Assembly: GCA_028583605.1 (NCBI GenBank)
Contig: CM053331.1
Location: 1,304,501-1,368,500 of the forward strand
Length of the DNA: 64,000 bases
Direction: 5' to 3'
Origin: Dastarcus helophoroides
Lineage: Eukaryota; Arthropoda; Insecta; Coleoptera; Bothrideridae
A program made the position numbers and the translations under genes. The notes beneath the pieces were generated by a model that had not been told where the DNA came from, ran no database searches, and saw only the letters and a list, made by a program, of their open reading frames with translations. Of this stretch, positions 10,611-23,810 are shown piece after piece (position 1 is the stretch's first letter; each line of letters starts with the position of its first letter).

Positions 10611-13600
10611 TGAATAACTTTAAAGCATGGGTTTTGTTCCTTGGCATCTTTAAAGTATTTACCTTTTGATAGCATAACAGGGCTATCCTCGGCGAGTGGA
10701 TTGAACAAAAAAAAAATACAAAAATCGGTCATTTTTGGAGGTGTACTGACAAAATAAAGACAAACATTGATTAGTATAAAATTATGACATTAGCATGGAC
10801 TGTGTTCCTTGGCTTATTCAAAGTGTTTATCCTTTAATACAAAAATCGGTCATCTTGGGAGGTAGTGAAAATTTAAAAAAAGCATCGGTTTTTCAAGAGA
10901 AAAAGATATGCGTCGATTTTGACTTATCTTAAGTAGAATTTGTTATGACTAACATTTTATCATGAGCTTTGTTTCTTGACATGTTTAAGTATTTCCTTCT
11001 TAATACAAAAATCGGTCATTTTGGAAGGTAGAGATGTTGCCTTTTAACTTTTTCAAAGTCTTTGTCTTGTAATACAAAAGTCGGTCATTTCGGGAGGTAG
11101 TGAAACTAAAGATGTACGCTGTTTTTTAAAGATTTTGAGGCACTGATTAAATATCTGGTAGTTATATTTGTTCAAAGGTTCAATCTTGAATAAAAAATCG
11201 GTCATTTCGGGAGGAAGTGAAACATCAAGATAAACATGTGTTGATATAACAGAACTCATTTTTAATCAATAAGGTTTCCTTTTTTTGTTTTTTGAAGTCC
11301 CTACAAAAATCGGTCATTTTGGGAGGTAGTGAAACATCAAGATAAACATGTGCCTATATAACAAAACTCATATTTGACTAATAAGGGTTCCTTTTTTCGT
11401 TTTTTCGAAGTCTCTAAAAAAATCGGTCATATTGGGAGGTAGTGAAACATCAAGATAAACCTGTGTTCGTATAACATAACTTATATTTGACCGATAATGT
11501 TTCTTATTTTTTGTTTTTCGAAGTCTCTACAAAAATCGGTCATTTCGGGAAGTAGTGAAACATCAAGATAAACATGCGTTAGTATAACAAAATTCATATT
11601 TGACCAATAAGGCTTCCTTTTTTCGTTTTTTCGACGTCTCCTAAAAAATCGGTTATTTTGGGAGGTAGTGAAACATCAAGTTATACATGTGTTCATATAA
11701 CAGGACTCACTTTTGACCGATGAGATTTCCTTTTTTCATTTTTTGGGGCTCTCTATAAAAATCGGTCATTTCGGGAGGTATTGAAATGTATCGATCTTTA
11801 CTAACTTTAAGCAGAATTTGACATGATAAACATTAAAGCATGAGTTTTGTACCTTGGCGAATTTAAAGTATTGACCTTTTGAAGGCATATTAGGGATATC
11901 CTTTGCGAGTGGATTTAACATCAAAAAAAATACAAAAATCGGTTATTTTTGGAAGTGTACTGACAGAATAAAGACAAACATTGACTAGTATAAAATTATG
12001 ACATTAGCATGGACTGTGGTCCTTGGCTTATTCAAAGCATTTATCTTTTAATACAAAAATCGGTCATCTTGGGAGGTAGTGAAAATCCAACAAAAGCATC
12101 GGTTATTTCAAGAGAAAAAGAAATGCGTCGATTTTGACTTACCTTAAGCAGAATCTGATATGACTAACATTTTATCATGAACATTGTTTCTTGACGTGTT
12201 TAAGTATTTACTTCCTAATACAAAAATCGGTCACTTTGGGAGGCAATGACAAAATGAAAACAAACATCGATTGATATAAAATTCTGACATTAGAGATATT
12301 GCTTTTTAACTTTTTTAAAGTCTTTGTCTTGTAATACAAAAGTCGGTCATTTCGGGAGGTAGTGAAAATTAAAGATATACGTCGTTTTTTTTAAAGATTT
12401 TAAGGAACCGATTATATATCTGGTAAAGGGATTTGTTTAAAGGTTCAATCTTGAATAAAAAGTCGGTCATTTCGGGAGAAAGTGAAACATCAAGATAAAC
12501 ATGTGCTGATATAACAGAACTCATCTTTAACCAATAAGGTTTCCTTTTTTGGTTTTTTCAAAGTCTCTACAAAAATCGGTCATTTCGGGAGGTACTGAAA
12601 CATCAAGATAAACATGTGTTAGCATAACAAAACTCATATTTGACCAAGAAAGCTTTCTTTGTTCGTTTTTTTAAAGTCTCTACAAAAATCGGTCATTTCG
12701 GGAGGTAGTGAAACATCAAGGTAAACATGTGTTAGTATAATAAAACTCATATTTAACCAATAAGGTTTCTTTTTTTCGTTGTTTTGAAAGTCTACAAAAA
12801 TCGGTCATTTCGGGAGGTAGTGAAACATCAAGATAAACATATGTTGATATAACATAACTCATTTTTGACCAATAACGTTTCCTTTCTTTGTTTTCCCGAA
12901 GTCTCTACAAAAATTAATCATTTTGGGAGGTAGTGAAACATCAAGATAAACATGTGCCTATATAACAAAACTCATATCTGACCAATACGGTTCCTTTTTT
13001 TCGTTTTCCCGAAGTCTCTACAAAAATCGGTCATTTCGTGAGCAGTGGAACATCAAGATAAACATGTGTTAATATAACAGAACTCATATTTGACCAAAAA
13101 GGTTTTCTTTTTTGTTTTTCGAAGTCTCTACAAAAATCGGTCATTTCGGGAGGTAGTGAAACATCAATATAAACATGTGTTAGTATAATAAAACTCATAC
13201 TTGACCAATAAGGTTTCCTTTTTTCGTTTCTTCGAAGTGGCTGCAAAAATCAGTCATTTTGGGAGGTAATGAAACATCAAGATAAACATGTATTTGTACA
13301 ACAGAACTCATATTTGACCGATAATGATTTCGTTTTTCGTTTTTTCGAAGTCTCTACAAAAATCGGTCACTTTGGAAGGTAGATAAACATGTGTTGATAT
13401 AACAGAACTCATTTTTGACCAATAGGGTTTCTCTTTTTTGTTTTTTCGAAGTCTCTACAAAAATTGGTCATTTCGGGAGGTAGTGAAACATCAAGATAAA
13501 CACGTGGTCTATATAACAAAACTTTTATTTGACTAATAAAGCTTCGTTTTTTTCGGTTTTTCGAAGTCTTTTAAAAAATCGGTCATTTTGGGAGGTAGTG

Positions 13601-14229
13601 AAACATAAAACTAAACATGCATTAATATGTTAGAACTTATATTTGATTAATAAGGTTTCCTTTGTTCGTTTTTTTAAAGTCTCTACAAAAATCGGTCATT
13701 TCGGGAGGTAGTGAAACATCAAGGTAAACATGTGTTAGTATAATAAAACTCATATTTAACCAATAAGGCTTTCTTTTTTCGTTTTTTCGAAGTCTCTTAA
13801 AAAATCGGTCATTTTGGGAGGTAGTGAAACATCGAAATAAACATATATTAGTACAACATAACTCATATTTGATTAATAAGGTTTCGTTTTTTCGAAGTCT
13901 ACAAAAATGGGTCATTTTGGGAGGTAGTGAAACATCAAGATAAACATGCATTAATATGATAGAACTCATATTTGACCAATAAGGCTTTCTTTTTTCGTTT
14001 TTTCGAAAAATCGGTTATTTCGGGAGGTAGTGAAACGTCAAGATAAACATATATTAGTACAACAGAACTTATATTTGACCGAAAATGGTTTCGTTTCTTG
14101 TATTTTCGAAGTCACTTCAAAAATCGGTCTTTTCGGGAGGTAGTGAAACATCGAGGTACACATGTATTAATATAATAAAACTCATGTTTAACCAATAAGG
14201 CTTTCTTTTTTCGTTTTTTCGAAGTCTCT

Positions 14230-17200
14230 TAAAAATCGGTCATTTTGGGAGGTAGTGAAACATCGAGATAAACATATATTAGTACAACAGAACTCATATT
14301 TGATCAACAAGGTTTCCTTTTTTCGTTTTTTTGAAGTCTACAAAAATAAGTCATTTTGGGAGGTAGTGAAACATCAAGATAAACATGTGTTCGTATAACA
14401 GAACTCATATTTGACTGATACTGTTTCTTATTTTTTGTTTTTTGAAGTTTCTACAAAAATCAGTCATTTGGGAAAGTAGTGAAACATCAAGATAAATATG
14501 TGTTAGTATAGCAAAACTCATATTTAACTAATAAGGCTTCCTTTTTTCGTTTTTTCGAAGTCTATAAAAAAATCGGTCATTTTGGGGAGTAGTGAAACCA
14601 AGATAAACATGTCTTAATATAATAAAACTCATATTTGACCAATACGGTTCCCTTTTTTCGTTTTCCCGAAGTCTACAAAAATCGGTCATTTTGGGAGTTA
14701 GTGAAACATCAAGATAAACATGCATTAATATAATAGAACTCATATTTGATCATTACGGTTTCCTTTTTTCGTGTTTTCGAAGTCTCCAAAACATCGGTCA
14801 TTTTGGGAGATAGTGAAACATCAAAATAAACATGCATTAATATGATTGAACTCATATTTAATCAATAAGGTTTTTTTTTTCGTTTTTTTGAAGTCTCTAC
14901 AAAAATTGTTCATTTGGGGAGGTAGTGAAACATTAAGATAAACATGTGTTTATATAACAGAACTCATTTTTAACCGATGAGGTTTTGTTTTTCGTTTTTT
15001 TGAAGTCTCTGCAAAAATCGTTCATTTGGGGAAGTAGTGAAACATTAAGATAAACATGTGTTGATATAACAGAACTCATTTTTAACCGATGAGGTTTCCT
15101 TTTTTCGTTTTTTTGAAGTTTCTATAAAAATCGGTCATTTCGGGAGGTAGTGAAATGCATCGATCTTAACTAACTTTAAGCAGAATTTGACATGATTAAC
15201 ATTGAAACATGTATTTTGTACCTTGGCGAATTTAAAATATTGACCTTTTCAAGGCATGTTACGGCTCTCCTTTGGGAGTAGATTTAACATTAAAAAAAAT
15301 ACAAAAATCGGTCATTTTTGGAGGTGTACTGACAAAATAAAGACAAACATTGATTAGTATAAAATTATGACATTGACATGGACTGTGTTCCTTAGCTTAT
15401 TCAAAGTATTTATCTTTTGATACAAAAATCGGTCATCTTGGGAGGTAGTGAAAATCCAAAAAAAGCATCGGTTATTTTAAGAGAAAAAGAAATACGTCGA
15501 TTTTGACTTTTCTTAAGTAGAATTTGTTAGGACTAATATTTTATCATGAACTTTATTTCTTGACATGTTTAACTATTTACTTCTTAATACAAAAATCGGT
15601 CATTTTGGGAGGTAGTGACAAGAAAAAACAAACATCAATTAAAATAAAATTATGACATTGGAGATGTTGCTTTTCAACTTTTTTAAAGTCTTTGTCTTGT
15701 AATACAAAAGTCGGTCATTTCGGGAGGTAGTGAAAACTAAAAATGTACGCTTTTTTAAAGATTTTGAGGCACTGATTAAATATCTGATAGTTAAATTTGT
15801 TCAAAGGTTTAATCTTAAATAAAAATCAAGTAGTAATATAATAAAACTCATATTTGACCAATAAGGTTCGTTTTTTTGAAGTCTCTACAAAAATCGGTCA
15901 TTTTGGGAGGTAGTGAAACATCAAGATAAACATGTGTTAGCATAACAGAACTCATATTTAACTGATAAGGTTTCCTATTTTCGTTTTTTCGCAGTCTCTA
16001 TAAAAATCGGTCATTTCGGGAGGTAGTGAAACATCAAGGTAAACATGTGTTGGTACAACAGAAGTCATATTTGACTGATAAGGTTTCCTTTTTTCGTTTT
16101 TTCGAAGTCTCTAAAAAAATCGGTCATTTTGGGAGGTAGTGAAACATCAAGATAAACATGTGTTAGCATAACAGAACTTATATTTGACCAATAAGGTTCA
16201 ATTTTTTCGTTTTTCCGCAGTCTCTACAAAAGTCGGTCATTTTGGGAGGTAGTGAAACAAGATGTACGCTGTTTTTTGAAGATTTTGAAGTACTGATTAA
16301 ATATCTTGTAATTATATTTGTTCAAAGGTACAATCTTGAATAAAAAATCGGTCATTTTGGGAGAAAGTGAAACATTAAGATAAACATGTGTTAGCATAAC
16401 AGAACTCATATTTAACTAATAAGGTTTCCTATTTTCGTTTTTTCGCAGTCTCTATAAAAATCGGTCATTTCGGGAGGTAGTGAAACATCAAGGTAAACAT
16501 GTGTTGGTACAACAGAAGTCATATTTGACTGATAAGGTTTCCTTTTTTCGTTTTTTCGAAGTCTCTAAAAAAATCGGTCATTTTGGGAGGTGGTGAAACA
16601 TCAAGATAAACATGTGTTGGTACAACAGAACTCATATTTAACTAATAAGGTCTTCTTTTTTCGTTTTTTTGAAGTCTCTACAAAAATCGGTCATTTTGGG
16701 AGGTAGTGAAACATTAGGATAAACACGTCTTGGTATAATAAAACTCATATTTGAGCAATCAGATTTTCTTTTTTCATTTTTTTAAAGTCTTTTCAAAAAT
16801 CGGTCGTTTTGGGAGGTAGTGAAACATCAAGATAAACATGTGTTGGTTCAACAGAACTCATATTTGACCAATAATGTCTTCTTTTTCGTTTTTTCGAAGT
16901 CTCTACAAAAATCGGTCATTTTGGGAGAAAGTGAAACATTAAGATAAACATGTGTTAGCATAACAGAACTCATATTTAACTGATAAGGTTTCCTATTTTC
17001 GTTTTTTCGCAGTCTCTATAAAAATCGGTCATTTCGGGAGGTAGTGAAACATCAAGGTAAACATGTGTTGGTACAACAGAAGTCATATTTGACTGATAAG
17101 GTTTCCTTTTTTCGTTTTTTCGAAGTCTCTAAAAAAATCGGTCATTTTGGGAGGTAGTGAAACATCAAGATAAACATGTGTTGGTACAACAAAACTCATA

Positions 17201-17460
17201 TTTGACTAATAAGGCTTTCTTTTTTCGTTTTTTCGAAGGCTCTACAAAAATCGGTCCTTTCGGGAGGTAGTGAAACATCAAGATAAACATGTGTTGGTAC
17301 AACAGAACTTGTATTTGACTAATTAGGCTTTCTTTTTTCGTATTTTCGAAGTCTCCACAAAAATCGGTCCTTTCGGGAGGTAGTGAAACATTAAGATAAA
17401 CATGTCTTGGTATAATAAAACTCATATTTGAGCAATCAGATTTTCTTTTTTCATTGTTTT
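14230..17460 (+). repeat. 3.24-kb duplicon, copy 1
   Basis: This segment repeats almost exactly at an offset of 3239-3250 bp. The offset drifts only through small indels in T-runs. Matching landmarks include the CATCGAGATAAACATATATT unit, the long AAGCAGAATTTGACATGATT unit at 15180 and the AGATGTACGC unit at 16260. It contains about 28 monomers. Confidence 0.88.
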
Positions 17461-17464
17461 AAAG

Positions 17465-20400
17465 TCTCTTAAAATCGGTCATTTTGGGAGGTAGTGAAAC
17501 ATCGAGATAAACATATATTAGTACAACAGAACTCATATTTGATCAACAAGGTTTCCTTTTTTCGTTTTTTTTGAAGTCTACAAAAATAAGTCATTTTGGG
17601 AGGTAGTGAAACATCAAGATAAACATGTGTTCGTATAACAGAACTCATATTTGACTGATACTGTTTCTTATTTTTTGTTTTTTGAAGTTTCTACAAAAAT
17701 CAGTCATTTGGGAAAGTAGTGAAACATCAAGATAAATATGTGTTAGTATAGCAAAACTCATATTTAACTAATAAGGCTTCCTTTTTTCGTTTTTTCGAAG
17801 TCTATAAAAAAATCGGTCATTTTGGGGAGTAGTGAAACCAAGATAAACATGTCTTAATATAATAAAACTCATATTTGACCAATACGGTTCCCTTTTTTCG
17901 TTTTCCCGAAGTCTACAAAAATCGGTCATTTTGGGAGTTAGTGAAACATCAAGATAAACATGCATTAATATAATAGAACTCATATTTGATCATTACGGTT
18001 TCCTTTTTTCGTGTTTTCGAAGTCTCCAAAACATCGGTCATTTTGGGAGATAGTGAAACATCAAAATAAACATGCATTAATATGATTGAACTCATATTTA
18101 ATCAATAAGGTTTTTTTTTTTCGTTTTTTTTGAAGTCTCTACAAAAATTGTTCATTTGGGGAGGTAGTGAAACATTAAGATAAACATGTGTTTATATAAC
18201 AGAACTCATTTTTAACCGATGAGGTTTTGTTTTTCGTTTTTTTTGAAGTCTCTGCAAAAATCGTTCATTTGGGGAAGTAGTGAAACATTAAGATAAACAT
18301 GTGTTGATATAACAGAACTCATTTTTAACCGATGAGGTTTCCTTTTTTCGTTTTTTTTGAAGTTTCTATAAAAATCGGTCATTTCGGGAGGTAGTGAAAT
18401 GCATCGATCTTAACTAACTTTAAGCAGAATTTGACATGATTAACATTGAAACATGTATTTTGTACCTTGGCGAATTTAAAATATTGACCTTTTCAAGGCA
18501 TGTTACGGCTCTCCTTTGGGAGTAGATTTAACATTAAAAAAAATACAAAAATCGGTCATTTTTGGAGGTGTACTGACAAAATAAAGACAAACATTGATTA
18601 GTATAAAATTATGACATTGACATGGACTGTGTTCCTTAGCTTATTCAAAGTATTTATCTTTTGATACAAAAATCGGTCATCTTGGGAGGTAGTGAAAATC
18701 CAAAAAAAGCATCGGTTATTTTAAGAGAAAAAGAAATACGTCGATTTTGACTTTTCTTAAGTAGAATTTGTTAGGACTAATATTTTATCATGAACTTTAT
18801 TTCTTGACATGTTTAACTATTTACTTCTTAATACAAAAATCGGTCATTTTGGGAGGTAGTGACAAGATAAAACAAACATCGATTAAAATAAAATTATGAC
18901 ATTGGAGATGTTGCTTTTTAACTTTTTTAAAGTCTTTGTCTTGTAATACAAAAGTCGGTCATTTCGGGAGGTAGTGAAAACTAAAAATGTACGCTGTTTT
19001 TTTTAAAGATTTTGAGGCACTGATTAAATATCTGATAGTTAAATTTGTTCCAAGGTTTAATCTGGTATAAAAATCAAGTAGGAATATAATAAAACTTATA
19101 TTTGACCAATAAGGTTCGTTTTTTTTGAAGTCTCTACAAAAATCGGTCATTTTGAGAGGTGGTAAAACATCAAGATAAACATGTGTTAGCATAACAGAAC
19201 TCATATTTAACTGATAAGGTTTCCTATTTTTGTTTTTTCGCAGTCTCTATAAAAATCGGTCATTTCGGGAGGTAGTGAAACATCAAGGTAGACATGTGTT
19301 GGTACAACAGAAGTCATATTTGACTGACAAGGTTTCCTTTTTTCGTTTTTTTCGAAGTCTCTAAAAAAATCGGTCATTTTGGGAGATAGTGAAACATCAA
19401 GATAAACATGTGTTAGCATAACAGAACTTATATTTGACCAATAAGGTTCCCTTTTTTCGTTTTTCCGCAGTCTCTACAAGAGTCGGTCATTTTGGGAGGT
19501 AGTGAAACAAGATGTACGCTGTTTTTTGAAGATTTTGAAGTACTGATTAAATATCTTGTAATTATATTTGTTCAAAGGTTCAATCTTGAATAAAAAATCG
19601 GTCATTTTGGGAGAAAGTGAAACATTAAGATAAACATGTGTTAGCATAACAGAACTCATATTTAACTGATAAGGTTTCCTATTTTCGTTTTTTCGCAGTC
19701 TCTATAAAAATCGGTCATTTCGGGAGGTAGTGAAACATCAAGGTAAACATGTGTTGGTACAACAGAAGTCATATTTGACTGATAAGGTTTCCTTTTTTCG
19801 TTTTTTCGAAGTCTCTAAAAAAATCGGTCATTTTGGGAGGTGGTGAAACATCAAGATAAACATGTGTTGGTACAACAGAACTCATATTTAACTAATAAGG
19901 TCTTCTTTTTTCGTTTTTTTGAAGTCTACAAAAATCGGTCTTTTCGGGAGGTAGTGAAACATTAAAATAAACATGTCTTGGTATAATAAAACTCATATTT
20001 GAGCAATCAGATTTTCTTTTTTCATTTTTTTAAAGTCTTTTCAAAAATCGGTCGTTTTGGGAGGTAGTGAAACATCAAGATAAACATGTGTTGGTTCAAC
20101 AGAACTTATATTTGACCAATAATGTCTTCTTTTTCGTTTTTTCGAAGTCTCTACAAAAATCGGTCATTTTGGGAGAAAGTGAAACATTAAGATAAACATG
20201 TGTTAGCATAACAGAACTCATATTTAACTGATATGGTTTTCTATTTTCGTTTTTTTCGCAGTCTCTATAAAAATCGGTCATTTCGGGAGGTGGTGAAACA
20301 TCAAGGTAGACATGTGTTGGTACAACAGAAGTCATATTTGACTGATAAGGTTTCCTTTTTTCGTTTTTTCGAAGTCTCTAAAAAATCGGTCATTTTGGGA

Positions 20401-20705
20401 GGTAATGAAACATCAAGATAAACATGAGTTGGTACAACACAACTCATATTAGACTAATAAGGCTTTCTTTTTTCGTTTTTTCGAAGGCTCTACAAAAATC
20501 GGTCCTTTCGGGAGGTAGTGAAACATCAAGATAAACATGTGTTGGTACAACAGAACTTGTATTTGACTAATTAGGCTTTCTTTTTTCGTATTTTCGAAGT
20601 CTCCACAAAAATCGGTCCTTTCGGGAGGTAGTGAAACATTAAGATAAACATGTCTTGGTATAATAAAACTCATATTTGAGCAATCAGATTTTCTTTTTTC
20701 ATTTT
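17465..20705 (+). repeat. 3.24-kb duplicon, copy 2
   Basis: Tandem partner of the 14.23-17.46 kb block, in the same order and orientation. The long variant unit sits at 18421 and the AGATGTACGC unit at 19511. By eye the identity is well above that between neighbouring monomers, so the block duplicated recently. After 20.7 kb the array continues with shorter HORs of about 800 and 890 bp, judged from the AGATGTACGC landmarks at 21092, 21893 and 22780. Confidence 0.88.
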
Positions 20706-23700
20706 TTTTAAGTCTTATCAAAAATCGGTCGTTTTGGGAGGTAGTGAAACATCAAGATAAACATGTGTTGGTTCAACAGAACTCATATTTGACCAATAAT
20801 GTCTTCTTTTTCGTTTTTTCGAAGTCTCTACAAAAATCGGTCATTTTGGGAGGTAGTGAAACATCAAGATAAACATGTCTTAGTATAATAAAACCCATAT
20901 TTGACCAATACGGTTTTCTTTTTTTTGTTTTCCCGAAGTCTCTACAAAAATCGGTCATTTTGGGAGATAGTGAAACATCAAGATAAACATGTGTTAGCAT
21001 AACAGAACTTATATTTGACCAATAAGGTTCCCTTTTATCGTTTTTCCGCAGTCTCTACAAGAGTCGGTCATTTTGGGAGGTAGTGAAACAAGATGTACGC
21101 TGTTTTTTGAAGATTTTAAAGTACTGATTAAATATCTTATAATTATATTTGTTCAAAGGTTCAATCTTGAATAAAAAATCGGTCATTTTGGGAGAAAGTG
21201 AAACATCAAGGTAAACATGTGTTGGTACAACAGAAGTCATATTTGACTGATAAGGTTTCCTTTTTTCGTTTTTTCGAAGTCTCTAAAAAATCGGTCATTT
21301 TGGGAGGTAGTGAAACATCAAGATAAACATGTGTTGGTACAACAGAACTCATATTTGACTAATAAGGCTTTCTTTTTTCGTTTTTTCGAAGTCTCCACAA
21401 AAATCGGTCCTTTCGGGAGGTAGTGAAACATTAAGATAAACATGTCTTGGTATAATAAAACTCATATTTGAGCAATCAGATTTTCTTTTTTCATTTTTTT
21501 AAAGTCTTTTCAAAAATCGGTCATTTTGGGAGGTAGTGAAACATCATGATAAACATGTGTTGGTTCAACAGAACTCATATTTGACCAATAATGTCTTCTT
21601 TTTCGTTTTTTCGAAGTCTCTACAAAAATCGGTCATTTTGGGAGGTAGTGAAACATCAAGATAAACATGTCTTAGTATAATAAAACCCATATTTGACCAA
21701 TACGGTTTCCTTTTTTCGTTTTCCCGAAGTCTCTACAAAAATCGGTCATTTTGGGAGATAGTGAAACATCAAGATAAACATGTATTAGCATAACAGAACT
21801 TATATTTGACCAATAAGGTTCAATTTTTTCGTTTTTCCGCAGTCTCTACAAAAGTCGGTCATTTTGGGAGGTAGTGAAACAAGATGTACGCTGTTTTTTG
21901 AAGATTTTGAAGTACTGATTAAATATCTTGTAATTATATTTGTTCAAAGGTTCAATCTTGAATAAAAAATCGGTCATTTTGGGAGAAAGTGAAACATTAA
22001 GATAAACATGTGTTAGCATAACAGAACTCATATTTAACTAATAAGGTTTCCTATTTTCGTTTTTTCGCAGTCTCTATAAAAATCGGTCATTTCGGGAGGT
22101 AGTGAAACATCAAGGTAAACATGTGTTGGTACAACAGAAGTCATATTTGACTGATAAGGTTTACTTTTTTCGTTTTTTTAAAGTCTCTAAAAGAAATCGG
22201 TCATTTTGGGAGGTAGTGAAACATCAAGATAAACATGTGTTGAACTCATATTTGACTAATAAGGCTTTCTTTTTTCGTTTTTTCGAAGTCTCTACAAAAA
22301 TCGGTCCTTTCGGGAGGTAGTGAAACATTAGGATAAACACGTCTTGGTATAATAAAACTCATATTTGAGCAATCAGATTTTCTTTTTTTCTTTTTTTAAA
22401 GTCTTTTCAAAAATCGGTCGTTTTGGGAGGTAGTGAAACATCAAGATAAACATGTGTTGGTTCAACAAAACTCATATTTGACCAATAATGTCTTCTTTTT
22501 CGTTTTTTCGAAGTCTCTACAAAAATCGGTCATTTTGGGAGGTAGTGAAACATCAAGATAAACATGTCTTAGTATAATAAAACCCATATTTGACCAATAC
22601 GGTTTCCTTTTTTCGTTTTCCCGAAGTCTCTACAAAAATCGGTCATTTTGGGAGATAGTGAAACATCAAGATAAACATGTGTTAGCATAACAGAACTTAT
22701 ATTTGACCAATAAGGTTCCCTTTTTTCGTTTTTCCGCAGTCTCTACAAAAGTCGGTCATTTTGGGAGGTAGTGAAACAAGATGTACGCTGTTTTTTGAAG
22801 ATTTTAAAGTACTGATTAAATATCTTATAATTATATTTGTTCAAAGGTTCAATCTTGAATAAAAAATCGGTCATTTTGGGAGAAAGTGAAACATCAAGGT
22901 AAACATGTGTTGGTACAACAGAAGTCATATTTGACTGATAAGGTTTCCTTTTTTCGTTTTTTCAAAGTCTCTAAAAAATCGGTCATTTTGGGAGGTAGTG
23001 AAACATCAAGATAAACATGTGTTGGTACAACAGAACTCATATTTAACTAATAAGGTCTTCTTTTTTCGTTTTTTTGAAGTCTACAAAAATCGGTCTTTTC
23101 GGGAGGTAGTGAAACATTAAAATAAACATGTCTTGGTATAATAAAACTCATATTTGAGCAATCAGATTTTCTTTTTTTCTTTTTTTTAAAGTCTTTTAAA
23201 AAATCGGTCGTTTTGGGAGGTAGTGAAACATCAAGATAAACATGTGTTGGTTCAACAGAACTTATATTTGACCAATAATGTCTTCTTTTTCGTTTTTTCG
23301 AAGTCTCTACAAAAATCGGTCATTTTGGGAGGTAGTGAAACATCAAGATAAACATGTCTTAGTATAATAAAACCCATATTTGACCAACACGGTTTCCTTT
23401 TCTCGTTTCCCCGAAGTCTCTACAAAAATCGGTCATTTTGGGAGAAAGTGAAACATTAAGATAAACATGTGTTGATATAACAGGACCCATTTTTAACCAA
23501 TAAGGTTTCCTTTTTTAGTTTGTTCGAAGTCCCTACAAAAATCGGTCATTTCGGTAGGTAGTGAAACATCAAGGTAAACATGTGTTGGTACAACAAAACT
23601 CATATTTGACCGATAAGGCTTCCTTTTTTCGTTTTTTTAAAGTCTCTAAAAGAAATCGGTCATTTTGGGAGGTAGTGAAACGTTAAGATAAACATGCATT

Positions 23701-23810
23701 AATATGATAGAACTCATATTTGATTAATAAGGTTTTCTTTTTTTGTTTTTTCGAAGTCTCCACAAAAATCGGTCATTTTGGGAGGTAGTGAAACATCAAG
23801 ATAAACATCT

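Larger units (their letters stand above)
10611..23810 (+). repeat. 113-bp core-motif satellite array, over 100 monomers
   Basis: A long head-to-tail array. Spacing of the CGGTCAT core is 113 bp where unbroken (11424, 11537, 11650, 11763). Each monomer is a core (CGGTCATTTYGGGAGGTAGTGAAA), then ATCAAGATAAACATGTGTTR, an AACTCATATTTGACCAATAAGG block, a T-rich tract (TTTTTTCGTTTTTTCGAAG) and TCTCTACAAAAAT. Longer variant units with an AAGCAGAATTTGACATGA segment occur near 10.6, 11.8, 15.2 and 18.4 kb. Another variant, with AAGATGTACGCTGTTTTTTG, recurs near 16.26, 19.51, 21.09, 21.89 and 22.78 kb. The minus-strand open frames (HVYLDVSLPPEMTDF-like) are read-through of this repeat. Confidence 0.95.

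Noticed and set aside
11053..22928. Minus-strand frames with HVYLDVSLPPEMTDF-like repeats
   Set aside because: They are read-through of the 113-bp satellite. Frames break at random between units and the ends are not conserved.
11041..23800. CRISPR-like pattern: a constant ~29-bp repeat with ~84-bp intervals
   Set aside because: The intervals are themselves repeats of each other, the context is eukaryotic, and there are no cas genes. It is a satellite with a conserved core.
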